From Myxococcota bacterium (GTDB lineage: Bacteria; Myxococcota_A; UBA9160; UBA4427): a stretch of 64,000 nt of DNA. The position numbers were made by a program, and so were the translations under genes. Shown here piece by piece: positions 29,101-37,656 of the stretch. Each line of letters begins with the position of its first letter. Position 1 is the first letter of the stretch. Where the stretch lies: positions 235,001 to 299,000 of the forward strand of contig JAWKRT010000005.1 in NCBI GenBank assembly GCA_041389495.1, given 5' to 3'. Below the pieces are notes generated by a model. The model searched no databases. It was not told the origin of the DNA and worked only from the letters and a program-made list of their open reading frames with translations.

Positions 29101-32100
29101 GGCGGTCGAGCCAGCGCGCGAGGCGTCGCTCGAGACCGACCGGGTCGTGGAGCCGCTCGGCGAGGCGCAGGCCGGCCTCCTCGGCCTCGTCGAGTGCGTC
29201 CGCATGCGCTTCCGCGGCGGCGCCGGACGCGCCGGCGAGCCGCTCGATCACGGCGTCCCAGTGCGCGAGTGCGCGCTCGCTCGCACCGAGCTCGTGCTCG
29301 TAGGCGCGCGCGAGCTGCTGGTGCACGGCGAGGCTGCGCGCGGCGTCGTCGGCGACGAGCTCGAGCTCGCGCTCGCTCGCGCGAGCCCATGCGCCGACGC
29401 GCCCTTCGCTGCGCCGCGCGTCGGCGAGCGCGCGCAGCAGTGCGGCGCGCCGATCCGCGGGCGCGTCGCCTTCGAGCTGCGCGAGCGCGCGCTCGAGGTG
29501 GAGCGCGGCGCGCGCCGGGTCGGCGAGCTCTCCGGCGCACAGCGCGGCCGCTTCGTCGTGGAGGGCCGCCCGCTCGCTCGCGGGTGCGACCTCGCAGAGG
29601 GCCTCGAGTGCCTCGACCTGCGCGCGCGGGCGTCCGAGTGCACCGCGGAGCCGAGCGAGCTCGCGCAGCACGGCGGCGTCGCTCGGGTCGGACGCGTGCG
29701 CGGCCTCGAGCGCGCCGAGTGCGCGGCCGGGTGCGCCGAGGTCGCGCTCGAGCACGCGCGCGCGCTCGGCGTGCAGCCGCGCGCGCGCCGGGGCCGACGC
29801 GGCGATCGCGATCTGCTGCTCGACGACGCGCAGCAGCGCCTCCGGGCGTCCCGCGTGCCGGTGCACGTCTGCGATGCGTTCGAGCGTGTGGGCATCGCGG
29901 GGGTCGTCGGCGCGCAGTCGTTCGAGCCACGGCAGCGTGGCGTCGATCGACACGCGTTCGCGCGCGAGCTCCGCTCCCTGCTCGAGCAGCCCGCGCCGCT
30001 CGTCGGCCGGCGCGATGCGCGCCTCGACGAACAGCGAGTCGAGCGCCGCGCGCCAGCGGCCGGCCGCGACGTGCAGGTCGCGCAGCGCGCGCCGCGCGCG
30101 GAGGTGGTGCGGCGCCTCGGCCAGCGCGTCGCGCAGCGCGGCGGCCGCGTCGTCGGGGCGCGCGAGCGCGTCGCGAAGGAGCTCGGCGCGCTGGACGAGC
30201 ACGTCCGCGCGCTCGTCGGGCGAGGCGCACTGGCCGAGTGCGATCTCGAGCAGCGCGTCGACGTCCTCGCTGCGACCGAGTGCGGCGGCCGTCGCGACCG
30301 CCTGGCGGCTCGCCGCGCGGTCGGTCGGATCCAGGGAGAGGAGCGCGCGCAGGTGTGCGAGCGCATCGGAAGGGCGCGCGAGCGCATCGGCATGGAGCGC
30401 GGCGAGCTCGCGATGCAGTGCGATCTGCTCGTCGCGGCCGGCGCGTCCCTCGGCGAGCCGCGTCTCGAGCAGCGCGGCGAGCGGCGCCGGTCGGCCGGTA
30501 TCGCGGTAGAGCGGGCAGAGTGCGGCGCGCGCGGCGCGCGCCTCGGCGCTCGCCCCGTCGACGCCCTCGTACGCGCCGATCGCTCCGTCCGCGTCGCCCT
30601 GGGCGCGCAGCGTGTCGCCGAGGCGGAGCTGCCACGCGGCGCGCTCGGTCCCCGCGACGCCACCGTCGACGACCGCGCGGCACAGCGCGGCGAGCGCCGC
30701 GCCGTCGTCCGCGCGCTGGAGCACGTCGGCGAGGGGCGACGCCACGATCGGGTCGGGGCCGAGCTCGTCGACGGCGGCGCGCAGCACGTCGATCGCCGCG
30801 GGAAGATCGCCGAGTGCGTCGGCATGCAATGCGGCGAGTCGCAGGCGCAGCGACGTGCGCTGCGAGCGCGCGGCTTCGCCCCGCGCGTGCGCGGAGTCGA
30901 GCGTCCGCGCGATGCGCGCCTCGAGCAGCGCGACGAGGCGGTCGTGATCGCCGCGGTCCGCATAGCATTCGATCAGGAACTCGCTGGCCTCGGCGTGTCC
31001 GGGCTCGACGGCGAGCAGTCGCTCGTAGTGCGCGCGCGCGGCCTCGGCGTCGCCCGCTTCGCGCGCGAGCGCGCCGGCGCGTCCGGCGAGTGCGGCGATG
31101 CGATCCGGGGCGAGGTCGCACGCGAGCTCGCATTCGATCGCGCGCCGCAGGTCTTCCGCGTGCTCGCGGTCGTCGTAGAGCAGGCCGAGCGTGCGCCAGA
31201 TGGAGGCGCGCGCGGGCTCGATCGCGCCCGCCGCCTCGAGGTGCGCGATCGCGCCCGGGACGTCGGAGAGACGATCGCGGCACACGGCGGCGAGGCGCTC
31301 GTGCAGGACGCGCCGCGCCGCGTCGTCGTCGGCGCGCTCGAGCGCGCGCTCGAGCAGCGCGCGCAGCGCGCCGTAGTCGCCGGCGCGCTCGAGCAGCGCT
31401 TCGAGGCGCGCGCGGGCGTCCGTGGCGATCGCCGCGTCGTCGTCCTGGTCCGCGAGCTGCGCGTAGGCCTCGCGCGCCCGCTCGCTCGCGTCGTCGGCGT
31501 CCTCGAACAATGCGGCCCGCTCGAACTCGAGGCGCACGGCGCGCGCGGTGTCGCCCGCTGCGCGCGCGCGCGCGGCGCGCTCGAGCAGCAGCGCACCGAG
31601 CCCGGCGACGTCGCGATCGGCGCGCAGGGCGGCCTCGAGGCCCTGTGCGGCGGCCTCGCTGTCGGGATCGCTCTCGAGCACGCTGCGGAACGCGCTCGCC
31701 GCCTCCTCGTGGCGGCCGAGCGACTGCGTGAGCAGGCGCGCGCGCTCGAGCTCGAGGTCGAGCGCGGCCGCGAGCGCCTGCGGCTCTCCGCTCGCGAGCA
31801 GCGCGCGGCGGCGCTCGAAGAGCAGCTGCGCGAGCTCCTCGTGGCGCCCCGCGCGCTCGAGCAGGCTCGCGAGCCGCTCGCGCGTCGCGTCGTCGGCATC
31901 GCTCGCGCCCGCGACCTGCCAGAGGATCACGGCCGCGCCGTCGACGTCGTCGAGCTGCGTCTCGAGCAGGTCGGCGAGGTCGAGCAGGCACGCGCGCTGC
32001 GCGTCGCCCGGGCCGAGCAGGTCGGCGAGCCGGCGCTGGAGGCGTGCGCGCCGGTCGTGCCGGCCGCGCGCGCGGTAGTGCTCGACCAGCCGTTGCGTCG

Positions 32101-34111
32101 GCTCGAGCTGGCGCGGGTCGGTCTCGAGGCTGCGCTCGAGCCACTGCGCGGCGTCGTCGTCGCGGCCGAGCGCGGCGAGCCGCTCCGCGAGCCGGTTGCA
32201 CGCGCTCGCGCGCGCGTCGCCCGACGACACGGCGATCAGCGCCTCGAGCGCCTCGACCTCGGCCGCCGTCGGCGCGCCGTCGGCCTGCACCGCGTGCAGG
32301 CGCACGATCGCCTCGAGGCACGCGCGATCGTCGGGGCACGCCTCGCGCAGCCGCGCGAGCCACGCGAGCGCATCGCCCGGCCGGTCGTGGGCCTCGTGGA
32401 TGCGCGCGATCTCCCAGACGAGCGTCGCGAGGCGGCGCCGATCGGTCGTGACGTCCGCTTCGCGCGCGTACGCGCGCAGGATGGACTCGTCGTCGCCGCT
32501 CGTCTCCGCGATGGTCGCGAGGCCTTCGAGCGCGCGCGGCGAGATCGGGTCGTCGGCGAGCGCGAGCTCGAACGCGCGCGCGGCGCCCTCCGCGTCGTCG
32601 AAGCGCACGAGCGCGAGCTCGCCGAGCGCGTTCAGGTGGTCGACGCGCGCGCGTCCGTCGGTCGCCTCGCAGGCGCGTTCGAGCGCGTCGCGCACGTCGT
32701 CCCAGCGCTCGGCCTTCCGCAGGCGCGCCATCCACTGCGCGGCGGCCTCGCCGTGCGAGGGGTCGGCGTCGAACGCGCGGCCCCAGACGGCGGTCGCGGC
32801 GTCGGCGTCCTCGAGCACGTCCTCGGAGAGCTGCGCCGCCTCGGCCAGCAGCTCGGCGCGCTCGCGCGGCGTCGCGGCGAGCGACGCGCGCTGCTCGAGG
32901 ACGTCGACGCGGTCGGCGTCGCGGCACAGGCGCGCGAGACAGCGGTCGAGCTCGCGCGCGACGTCGGGGTCGCTGGCGTCGCGCGCGGAGGCCGCGCGCA
33001 GGTACTCGATCGCGCGTTCGTCGTCGTCGTTCGCGGCGTGCAGACGCGCGGCCTCGACGAGCGCGTCGAGCGGCGGCCCGGCTTCGTCGTCCGCGCTCGC
33101 GGCGATCGCGGCCTCGAGCGCGCGCAGCAGCGCGGTGGCGTTTCCGGCGCGCCGCTCGACCGCGGCCGCCGTGAGGTGGACGCGCGCGTCGTCGGGCGAG
33201 AGCTCGCGCGCGCGCGCGAGCCCCAGCCGCGCGTGCGCGGGGTTGTCGAGGCGCTCGAGCTGGATGCGCGCCGCCGACAGCGCGATGTCGGTGCGGCGGC
33301 GCGCGCCGGCGGTGAGGTCGAAGCGACGCTCGAGCAGGTCGACGAGCAGCGGCCACTGCTCGCTGCGCTCCGCGTGCTCGACGAGGGCCTCGACCGCTTC
33401 GCGCGAGCGGGGGTCGTCGGTGAGCGCGCGGCGGTAGCACTCGCTCGCGCGGTCCGCGTCGCCGAGGGCGCCGCCGAGCAGACGACCGAGGCGCACGAGC
33501 GCGACGGCGCGGTCGGGCCCGCGCTGGTGGTCGACCACGCGCTGCCAGGCGCGCGCCGCCTCGGCGTTGCGGCCCTGGTCCTCGCGCGCGCGCGCGAGCC
33601 CCGTGAGCGCGTCGATCTGCGAAGCGTCGATCGCGATCGCGCGCTCGAAGCAGGCCGCGGCGTTCTCCGCGTCGGCGAGCGCGACGCGCCACATCTCGCC
33701 GACCTCGGCGAGCGCAGCGGCGCGATCGTAGGCGGGAATCTCGGCCGCCTCCTCGATCTGCGCGATCTCGAGCGCGGTCTTCCAGTCTTCGGAGCGAGCG
33801 TGGATGCGGCGCAGCTGGCGCAGGGCGCGGTGGTGCGCGGGCTCGATCTGCAGCACGGCCCAGTACGTCTCGATCGCGGACGGGATGTCGTGGAGCCGCT
33901 CTTCGAGCAGCTGGGCGAGCCGGAAGTGGAGGGCGGAAGCGGCCTGCGCGTCCTTGCGGGTGGACGGCGCGCGCAGGCGTGCGCGATACAGGCCCGCGAG
34001 GGCGGCCCAGTCGGCGTCGTGGAAGTACTGCTCTTCGAGCGCGGCGAAGGCGCGGTCGTCGTCGGGGTTCGCGGTGAACGCCTCGAGCCATCGCTGCTTC
34101 CCGTCGGCCAC
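26150..34111 (-). CDS. Giant tetratricopeptide-repeat protein (2653 aa)
   Basis: A single uninterrupted frame of 2653 residues, built almost entirely of TPR-like helical hairpins. Typical units read AAACFERAIAIDASQIDAL, DADRASECYRRALTDDPRSRE and DAAEAWAERARLEPRDV. The last 300 residues have fewer repeats and end in a helical Arg-rich domain. No signal peptide, transmembrane segment or enzyme motif is seen, so it is predicted to be a cytosolic scaffold. The GTG at 34111 has GGGAG six nt upstream; the ATG at 34115 is in another frame. The PilZ gene follows directly. Very long TPR proteins of unknown role are known in myxobacteria. Two other frames are also open across the locus, but only this one has TPR periodicity. 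Confidence 0.85.
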   Translation of the reverse strand: MADGKQRWLEAFTANPDDDRAFAALEEQYFHDADWAALAGLYRARLRAPSTRKDAQAASALHFRLAQLLEERLHDIPSAIETYWAVLQIEPAHHRALRQLRRIHARSEDWKTALEIAQIEEAAEIPAYDRAAALAEVGEMWRVALADAENAAACFERAIAIDASQIDALTGLARAREDQGRNAEAARAWQRVVDHQRGPDRAVALVRLGRLLGGALGDADRASECYRRALTDDPRSREAVEALVEHAERSEQWPLLVDLLERRFDLTAGARRRTDIALSAARIQLERLDNPAHARLGLARARELSPDDARVHLTAAAVERRAGNATALLRALEAAIAASADDEAGPPLDALVEAARLHAANDDDERAIEYLRAASARDASDPDVARELDRCLARLCRDADRVDVLEQRASLAATPRERAELLAEAAQLSEDVLEDADAATAVWGRAFDADPSHGEAAAQWMARLRKAERWDDVRDALERACEATDGRARVDHLNALGELALVRFDDAEGAARAFELALADDPISPRALEGLATIAETSGDDESILRAYAREADVTTDRRRLATLVWEIARIHEAHDRPGDALAWLARLREACPDDRACLEAIVRLHAVQADGAPTAAEVEALEALIAVSSGDARASACNRLAERLAALGRDDDAAQWLERSLETDPRQLEPTQRLVEHYRARGRHDRRARLQRRLADLLGPGDAQRACLLDLADLLETQLDDVDGAAVILWQVAGASDADDATRERLASLLERAGRHEELAQLLFERRRALLASGEPQALAAALDLELERARLLTQSLGRHEEAASAFRSVLESDPDSEAAAQGLEAALRADRDVAGLGALLLERAARARAAGDTARAVRLEFERAALFEDADDASERAREAYAQLADQDDDAAIATDARARLEALLERAGDYGALRALLERALERADDDAARRVLHERLAAVCRDRLSDVPGAIAHLEAAGAIEPARASIWRTLGLLYDDREHAEDLRRAIECELACDLAPDRIAALAGRAGALAREAGDAEAARAHYERLLAVEPGHAEASEFLIECYADRGDHDRLVALLEARIARTLDSAHARGEAARSQRTSLRLRLAALHADALGDLPAAIDVLRAAVDELGPDPIVASPLADVLQRADDGAALAALCRAVVDGGVAGTERAAWQLRLGDTLRAQGDADGAIGAYEGVDGASAEARAARAALCPLYRDTGRPAPLAALLETRLAEGRAGRDEQIALHRELAALHADALARPSDALAHLRALLSLDPTDRAASRQAVATAAALGRSEDVDALLEIALGQCASPDERADVLVQRAELLRDALARPDDAAAALRDALAEAPHHLRARRALRDLHVAAGRWRAALDSLFVEARIAPADERRGLLEQGAELARERVSIDATLPWLERLRADDPRDAHTLERIADVHRHAGRPEALLRVVEQQIAIAASAPARARLHAERARVLERDLGAPGRALGALEAAHASDPSDAAVLRELARLRGALGRPRAQVEALEALCEVAPASERAALHDEAAALCAGELADPARAALHLERALAQLEGDAPADRRAALLRALADARRSEGRVGAWARASERELELVADDAARSLAVHQQLARAYEHELGASERALAHWDAVIERLAGASGAAAEAHADALDEAEEAGLRLAERLHDPVGLERRLARWLDRHEDDAARALALARIRSEVFHAPGAAAEAHRRALAADPESLEALRGLRDCAERLGRADEVAATLDRELALRPDAPPAERGGLFRRLGDVCAERLGDAERAAKAYRAAIALDAADLASLRALERICEAREEFDEALDLYERECAALGEREPARRCEAWLRAGAIARDFANDPARALAAYDAAASISALAPGDHLAWAALVRVSGDLARYCETFASWCDRPDGGARAVDHLRLADQLTELSRTDDALERTRRATACEPGSRDAWDALARREDGAQRRAAATEALERAAALSQGSEACSRWVAAALEIEPEDAARARALLRSAVAADPGAPWAHAHLARTAESVGDLDEALAAAGRALEGAGARGDDDAGHLDDALRLEAALVGGRAAAARESWESAAVFFGAALEIDPDSADALDGAASVLWSTGDVPGARELLERRLALDAPDPQRALHLAIVGEALELAGRDGDAVERYREALAIDPALATAREGRIRALLRAGDASACVAEIEALADAAREPAEAARAHARAASVLLDATGDRDAARAHLELACELDPGAAEARAALAELRAEAGDTDAALALADEARAAADGDVPMLARIARLRAELLEARGRRGDAAEAWAERARLEPRDVAAALAHARLERAAGRWRDAADALARFAVAHPHPDDLELARVHEERARLLAGPLEDVDEAISAYEAALALDPERSEARAKLASLLALIPSRRRDAVAAHREILRRAPTHAGSLRSLRRMAEHANAEACALSGLAIARALGIATPEERERASVGLRTALARDARLDDPLRESLRRAVHEASDALAAVAARRADARAAAPETDGTSPLARAIATALGEIASPAVDRLDDAALAAALTALAALALDPASPHADGDMATALDAELGRRALRRVRKQLEGASLEAIAAIDAAAFRADLVALAGAIAVDRNGGDLRAALVALVQRTRPEARPADGDDLTHLVDADAAASRLLARVTGAWCERMTREI

Positions 34112-34371
34112 GCATGTCTCCCGGATCGCAGTCGGGCGTCGGCCGCCGCCGCCCCGGCTCCGGGCGCGGGGCCGGGGAGCGAAGGCGGGCGAGGAGGACG
34201 CGCGCGAGGTCCGGGTGCGCATCGGCGGGAGAGCCGCTCGCCTTGACGCAACCGAGCGGCAGGCGCGCGGCCGTCGGGCGCGCGATTGCGAGCGGTTGGC
34301 GAAGGCCGCCGGACGCGTGCGCCCGGGCGGGCGCGGGCGCGGCGAGCGCGCGTCGCAGGAGGGCGGAGCGG

Positions 34372-34884
34372 ATGGGAGAGCAGCGGAATCCGGCGCTTCC
34401 GGCGCGCGCGACGGCGACGGACGCGCGCGCGCTCGCGGCGCTCGCGGCGCGCGCGCAGCCCGGCGGCTGGCCGGGCTGGAGCGAGCCGTCGTTCCGGGAG
34501 GAGCTCGCGGACGGCGGGGCGCTCGCGTGGATCGCGCGCGAGTCCGACCCGGCCGCCGCCGCGCGCGCGGGCCTCGTCGCGCGCGTGCTGGCCGCGGCCG
34601 CCGCGGGCGCGACGGCGGCCGGCCGCGCGGGCGAGATCGAGCTGCGCTGGCTGGCGGTGCGCCCGGACGCGCGCCGCCGCGGCCTCGCCGCGGCGCTCGT
34701 CGACGCGCTCCTCGCCGAGGCCGCGCGCCGGCGCTCGCACGTGCTGCTCGAGGTGCGCGCGTCGAACGCGCCGGCGACGGCGCTCTACGCGTCGCGCGGC
34801 TTCGTGGTCGCGGGTCGGCGGGCACGCTATTACCGCGACGGCGAGGATGCGCTCGTGCTCCGCCGGGATGCAGAGTCGCCCTGA
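34372..34884 (+). CDS. GNAT-family N-acetyltransferase (RimI-like)
   Basis: 170 residues. The acetyl-CoA binding motif is LAVRPDARRRGLAAALV; the RimI-like C-terminus has SNAPATALYASRGFVVAGRRARYY with the conserved Tyr. Probably an N-terminal protein acetyltransferase, but the substrate is not proven by sequence. ATG 34372 has AGGAGGG about 9 nt upstream. It diverges from the giant TPR gene and runs into pyrK. Confidence 0.75.
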   Translation: MGEQRNPALPARATATDARALAALAARAQPGGWPGWSEPSFREELADGGALAWIARESDPAAAARAGLVARVLAAAAAGATAAGRAGEIELRWLAVRPDARRRGLAAALVDALLAEAARRRSHVLLEVRASNAPATALYASRGFVVAGRRARYYRDGEDALVLRRDAESP

Positions 34885-34907
34885 CCGCCGCACGCGCGGA
34901 GCCCGAG

Positions 34908-35786
34908 TTGTCGCATCCCCCGTCCTCGCCGTTCCCGAGTCGCACCGACGCCGCGGCGCTGCCGCTGCGCGCGCTCGCGCGCGTGCTCGCGAACGAGCGC
35001 GAAGGCGCGGGAGCGGGGGCGGCGAGCCATCGGCTGCGCGTGCAGTGGCCGGGCTTCGCGGGCTTCGCCCCGGGTCAGTTCGCGATGGTCTCGCCGGGGG
35101 CGATCGGGAGCGCCGAGCGCTGCGACCCGCTGCTGCCGCGCCCCATGGCGATCTACCGCGCGGAGCCCGGGGCCGGCGGCGGCGAGGTCGAGATCCTCTA
35201 CAAGGTCCACGGGCGTGGGACGGCGCTGCTCGCCGACGCGCGTCCGGGCGAGCGCGTGCGGGTCGTCGGGCCGCTCGGGCGGCCGTTCCCGCTTCCGGAG
35301 GCCGGGCAGGCCGCGCTGCTCGTCGGCGGCGGAACGGGCATCGCGTCGCTGTACGAGCTCGCGTCGCGCGCGCGCGCCGCGAGCGGCGCGCGCGTCGCCG
35401 TGCTGCTCGGCGCGCGCAGCGCGGGCGACCTGATGGCCGTCGCCGACTTCGAGGCGCTCGGCGTCGACGTGCGCATAGCGACCGAGGACGGGAGCGCGGG
35501 CGCGCGCGGCCTCGTCACGGCGCTTCTCGACGCGGCGCTCGCCGAGGACACTGCGCGCGGCGCGCTCGTCTACGCGTGCGGCCCGACCCCGATGATGCGC
35601 GCCGCCGCGGACGTCGCGGCCGCGCACGGATGCGGCTGCATCGTGTCGCTCGAGAACCGCATGGCGTGCGGCGTCGGCGTGTGCCTCGGCTGCGCGGCGC
35701 CGGTGCGCGCGGGCGGCTACGCGCTCGTGTGCCGGCGCGGGCCCGTATTCGATGCGGACGACGTCGCCTGGGACGGCCTGCCGTGA
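34908..35786 (+). CDS. pyrK: Dihydroorotate dehydrogenase electron-transfer subunit
   Basis: 292 residues; carries electrons from the FMN of PyrD to NAD+. The FAD-binding part has APGQFAMVS and RPMAIYR, the NAD-binding part VGGGTGIASLYELA and YACGPTPMMRA, and the [2Fe-2S] site is MACGVGVCLGC with a fourth Cys in ALVCRRG. I start it at TTG 34908, where GGAG lies 6 nt upstream; no ATG or GTG is available at a sensible position. A CTG overlapping the GNAT stop (34881) is a weaker choice. The stop overlaps the pyrD start. Confidence 0.9.
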   Translation: MSHPPSSPFPSRTDAAALPLRALARVLANEREGAGAGAASHRLRVQWPGFAGFAPGQFAMVSPGAIGSAERCDPLLPRPMAIYRAEPGAGGGEVEILYKVHGRGTALLADARPGERVRVVGPLGRPFPLPEAGQAALLVGGGTGIASLYELASRARAASGARVAVLLGARSAGDLMAVADFEALGVDVRIATEDGSAGARGLVTALLDAALAEDTARGALVYACGPTPMMRAAADVAAAHGCGCIVSLENRMACGVGVCLGCAAPVRAGGYALVCRRGPVFDADDVAWDGLP

Positions 35787-36727
35787 GCGCGCGCGGGAGC
35801 GCGTCGGAGCGCGTCGACCTGACCGCGCGGCTCGGCCGCGTGGTGCTGCGCAACCCGGTGCTCACGGCCTCCGGCACGTTCGGCTACGGCAGCGAGCTCG
35901 CGCCCTTCCTCGACCCGCGCCGCCTCGGCGCCGTCGTCGCGAAGAGCCTGACGATCGCGCCGCGCGTCGGGAACCCGCCGCCGCGGATCGCGGAGGCCCG
36001 GGCCGGCATGCTGAACGCGATCAGCCTCGAGAACGTGGGCGTCGACGCGTTCCTCGCCGAGAAGCTGCCCGCGCTGCCGGACGGCACGGCCGTCGTGGCG
36101 AGCGCGTTCGGCACCGCGATCGACGACTACGCCGAGGTGTGCCGGCGGCTGCGCGGGGCGGACAAGGTGGTCGCGGTCGAGATCAACGCCTCCTGTCCGC
36201 ACGTGAAGGAGGGCGGGATCGAGTTCGGGCAGAGCCCGCGGGTGCTCGGCGAGCTCGTGCGCGCCGCGCGGGCGGCCACGGACGCGCCGTTGTGGGTCAA
36301 GCTCTCGCCGAACGTCACGAGCATCGCCGAGATGGCGCGCGTCGCCGAGGGCGAGGGCGCCGACGCGGTGTCGCTCATCAACTCCGTCCAGGCGCTCGAC
36401 GTCGACGTCGAGACGCGGCGCCCCGTGCTCGCGAACGGGCTCGGCGGGCTCTCGGGCCCCGCCATCCTCCCGATCGCGCTGCGAATGACGTGGCAGGCGG
36501 CGCAGGCGGTCTCGATCCCGGTCTGCGGGATCGGCGGCATCCGCAGCGCCGAGGACGCGATCAAGTTCCTGATGTGCGGAGCGAGCGCCGTCCAGGTCGG
36601 CACCGCGACCTACCTGGACCCGGGCGTCGCGGGCGAGATCGTCGACGGCGTCGAGGCCTGGTGCGCGGAGCGCGGGGTCGCGCGCTCGGCCGACCTGGTG
36701 GGCACGCTCGAGCTGCGCCGGCGCTGA
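35783..36727 (+). CDS. pyrD: Dihydroorotate dehydrogenase, catalytic subunit (type 1B)
   Basis: 314 residues; oxidises dihydroorotate to orotate with FMN in pyrimidine synthesis. The catalytic cysteine is in EINASCPHVK, the FMN/substrate region includes NAISLENVGV, LSPNVTSI and GIGGIRSAEDAIKFLMCGASAVQVG. The NASCP motif and the adjoining pyrK identify the NAD-dependent 1B class. The GTG start at 35783 overlaps the pyrK stop, indicating coupled synthesis of the heterotetramer subunits. Confidence 0.95.
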   Translation: MSARGSASERVDLTARLGRVVLRNPVLTASGTFGYGSELAPFLDPRRLGAVVAKSLTIAPRVGNPPPRIAEARAGMLNAISLENVGVDAFLAEKLPALPDGTAVVASAFGTAIDDYAEVCRRLRGADKVVAVEINASCPHVKEGGIEFGQSPRVLGELVRAARAATDAPLWVKLSPNVTSIAEMARVAEGEGADAVSLINSVQALDVDVETRRPVLANGLGGLSGPAILPIALRMTWQAAQAVSIPVCGIGGIRSAEDAIKFLMCGASAVQVGTATYLDPGVAGEIVDGVEAWCAERGVARSADLVGTLELRRR

Positions 36728-36769
36728 GCGGGCGGGCTCGCCGACCCGGGCCGGGCCGACGCCGCCCGC
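36728..36769 (+). terminator. Inverted repeat after pyrD
   Basis: GCGGGCGG directly after the pyrD stop can pair with CCGCCCGC (36762-36769), an 8-bp stem with a 26-nt loop. There is no T-tract. It lies just upstream of the rimP promoter, where a terminator would be expected. Confidence 0.3.
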
Positions 36770-36785
36770 GGCTCGCGCACCGCGT

Positions 36786-36812
36786 TTGCCACGCGAGCTC
36801 CTTTTCTATAAG
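36786..36812 (+). promoter_or_regulatory. Promoter of the rimP-nusA-infB operon
   Basis: TTGCCA (36786-36791) and TATAAG (36807-36812), separated by 15 nt, sit in the most AT-rich pocket of the gap (CTTTTCTATAAG). The spacer is short but both hexamers are good. A transcript from here has a leader of about 285 nt before rimP. Confidence 0.5.
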
Positions 36813-37064
36813 TTGCGCGCCCTTAGCGGGTGGATGGCGCATCCGCGCACGCGCGGCTCCGGCCGGCGGGCGAGGGGGCGTCTCCCGGCTCCGGCCGCGC
36901 GGAACGGCATCGCGCGCACCGGAGTCCGAGCCGGTTCGGAAAGTGGGCGCCCTCGTCCGCTTTTTTTGTTTTCGGGGGACGCTCCCGAGCAGAGACGGAA
37001 GACGGGTCGCCGGCGCGCGCGCGCCGCGCGACAGGGTGCAGCGGTCGGGAGCGCGCACGCGCGC
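36813..37064 (+). other. Leader region of the rimP operon with T-tract
   Basis: This non-coding leader contains GGGCGCCC followed 8 nt later by seven T's, a G and four T's (36961-36972), very unusual for this genome. A 5-bp hairpin (CCGAG/TTCGG with a CCGG loop) lies upstream, and CGTCC before the T-run can pair with GGACG after it, which would put the T's in a loop. It could be a weak attenuator; the stem directly before the T's is not convincing. No metY tRNA is present here, unlike in enterics. Confidence 0.35.
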
Positions 37065-37091
37065 GGAGCGCACGGAGCGCACGGAGCGCAC
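37065..37091 (+). repeat. Three tandem copies of GGAGCGCAC before rimP
   Basis: Three perfect 9-bp copies of GGAGCGCAC run from 37065 to 37091 and are followed by a further GGAG (37092-37095), which is spaced 8 nt from the GTG of rimP. Each copy contains a Shine-Dalgarno-like GGAG. Confidence 0.85.
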
Positions 37092-37103
37092 GGAGAAGAG
37101 GAG

Positions 37104-37610
37104 GTGTACCGCGACATCCCCGCCGAGCTGAAGGCGTTGATCGAGCCCGTGGTCGTCGATCACCGCTGCGAGCTCGTCGACGTCGACGTGCAGCGCGGCC
37201 ACCCGGGCCTGCTGCGCATCGTCGTCGACAGCGAGAGCGGCGACGGGCGGGTTCCGATCGGTGCACTCGCCGAGCTCTCGCGCGAGATCGGCACGGTGCT
37301 CGACGCGGCGGACTGGATGAGCGGCTCGTACCGGCTCGAGCTCACGTCGCCCGGGCTCGATCGGGTGCTCGGTCGCGAGAAGGATTTCGAGGCGGCGGCC
37401 GCGGCGCGCAGCGTCGTCAAGCTGCAGACGCGACGCCCGCTCGACGGGCGCCGCCGGTATCGAGGGGTGCTGATCGGGTTCGCGGACGCGACGGCGCAGG
37501 TCGAGGTGGACGGCACGGTGTTCGCCGTCCCGTTCGACGAGATCGAGAAGGCGAACACCGTCTACGAGTTCACGAGCGCGGATTTCAAGGACCGCGCGAA
37601 AACCGAGTGA
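37104..37610 (+). CDS. rimP: Ribosome maturation factor RimP
   Basis: 168 residues; assists 30S subunit maturation. The phrases CELVDVDVQRGHPGLLRIVVDSESG and MSGSYRLELTSPGLDRVL are diagnostic, followed by the C-terminal Sm-like barrel (FAVPFDEIEKANTVYEF). The GTG at 37104 is the first start that gives a normal-length protein; the frame is open another 106 codons upstream but that part is low-complexity and contains the GGAGCGCAC repeats. First gene of the nusA-infB operon. Confidence 0.9.
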   Translation: MYRDIPAELKALIEPVVVDHRCELVDVDVQRGHPGLLRIVVDSESGDGRVPIGALAELSREIGTVLDAADWMSGSYRLELTSPGLDRVLGREKDFEAAAAARSVVKLQTRRPLDGRRRYRGVLIGFADATAQVEVDGTVFAVPFDEIEKANTVYEFTSADFKDRAKTE

Positions 37611-37656
37611 GAAGTCCCGAGTCGTCGCCCGGCGACCGACTCCGAGGGGAAGTGAG

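Noticed and set aside
26132..34246. Plus-strand frame of about 2700 codons open across the giant TPR gene, and a third open frame on the minus strand (25794-34115)
   Set aside because: Both are shadows caused by extreme GC at codon third positions. Their translations are Arg/Ala/Gly-rich with no repeat or domain, while the chosen frame shows TPR periodicity.
36786..37103. Upstream extension of the rimP frame by 106 codons
   Set aside because: It includes the promoter and the GGAGCGCAC repeats (His-Gly-Ala translation) and has no similarity to RimP.
36728..37103. tRNA gene upstream of rimP, as metY in enterics
   Set aside because: No acceptor-stem pairing, GGTTCAA-type T-loop or CCA end is present.
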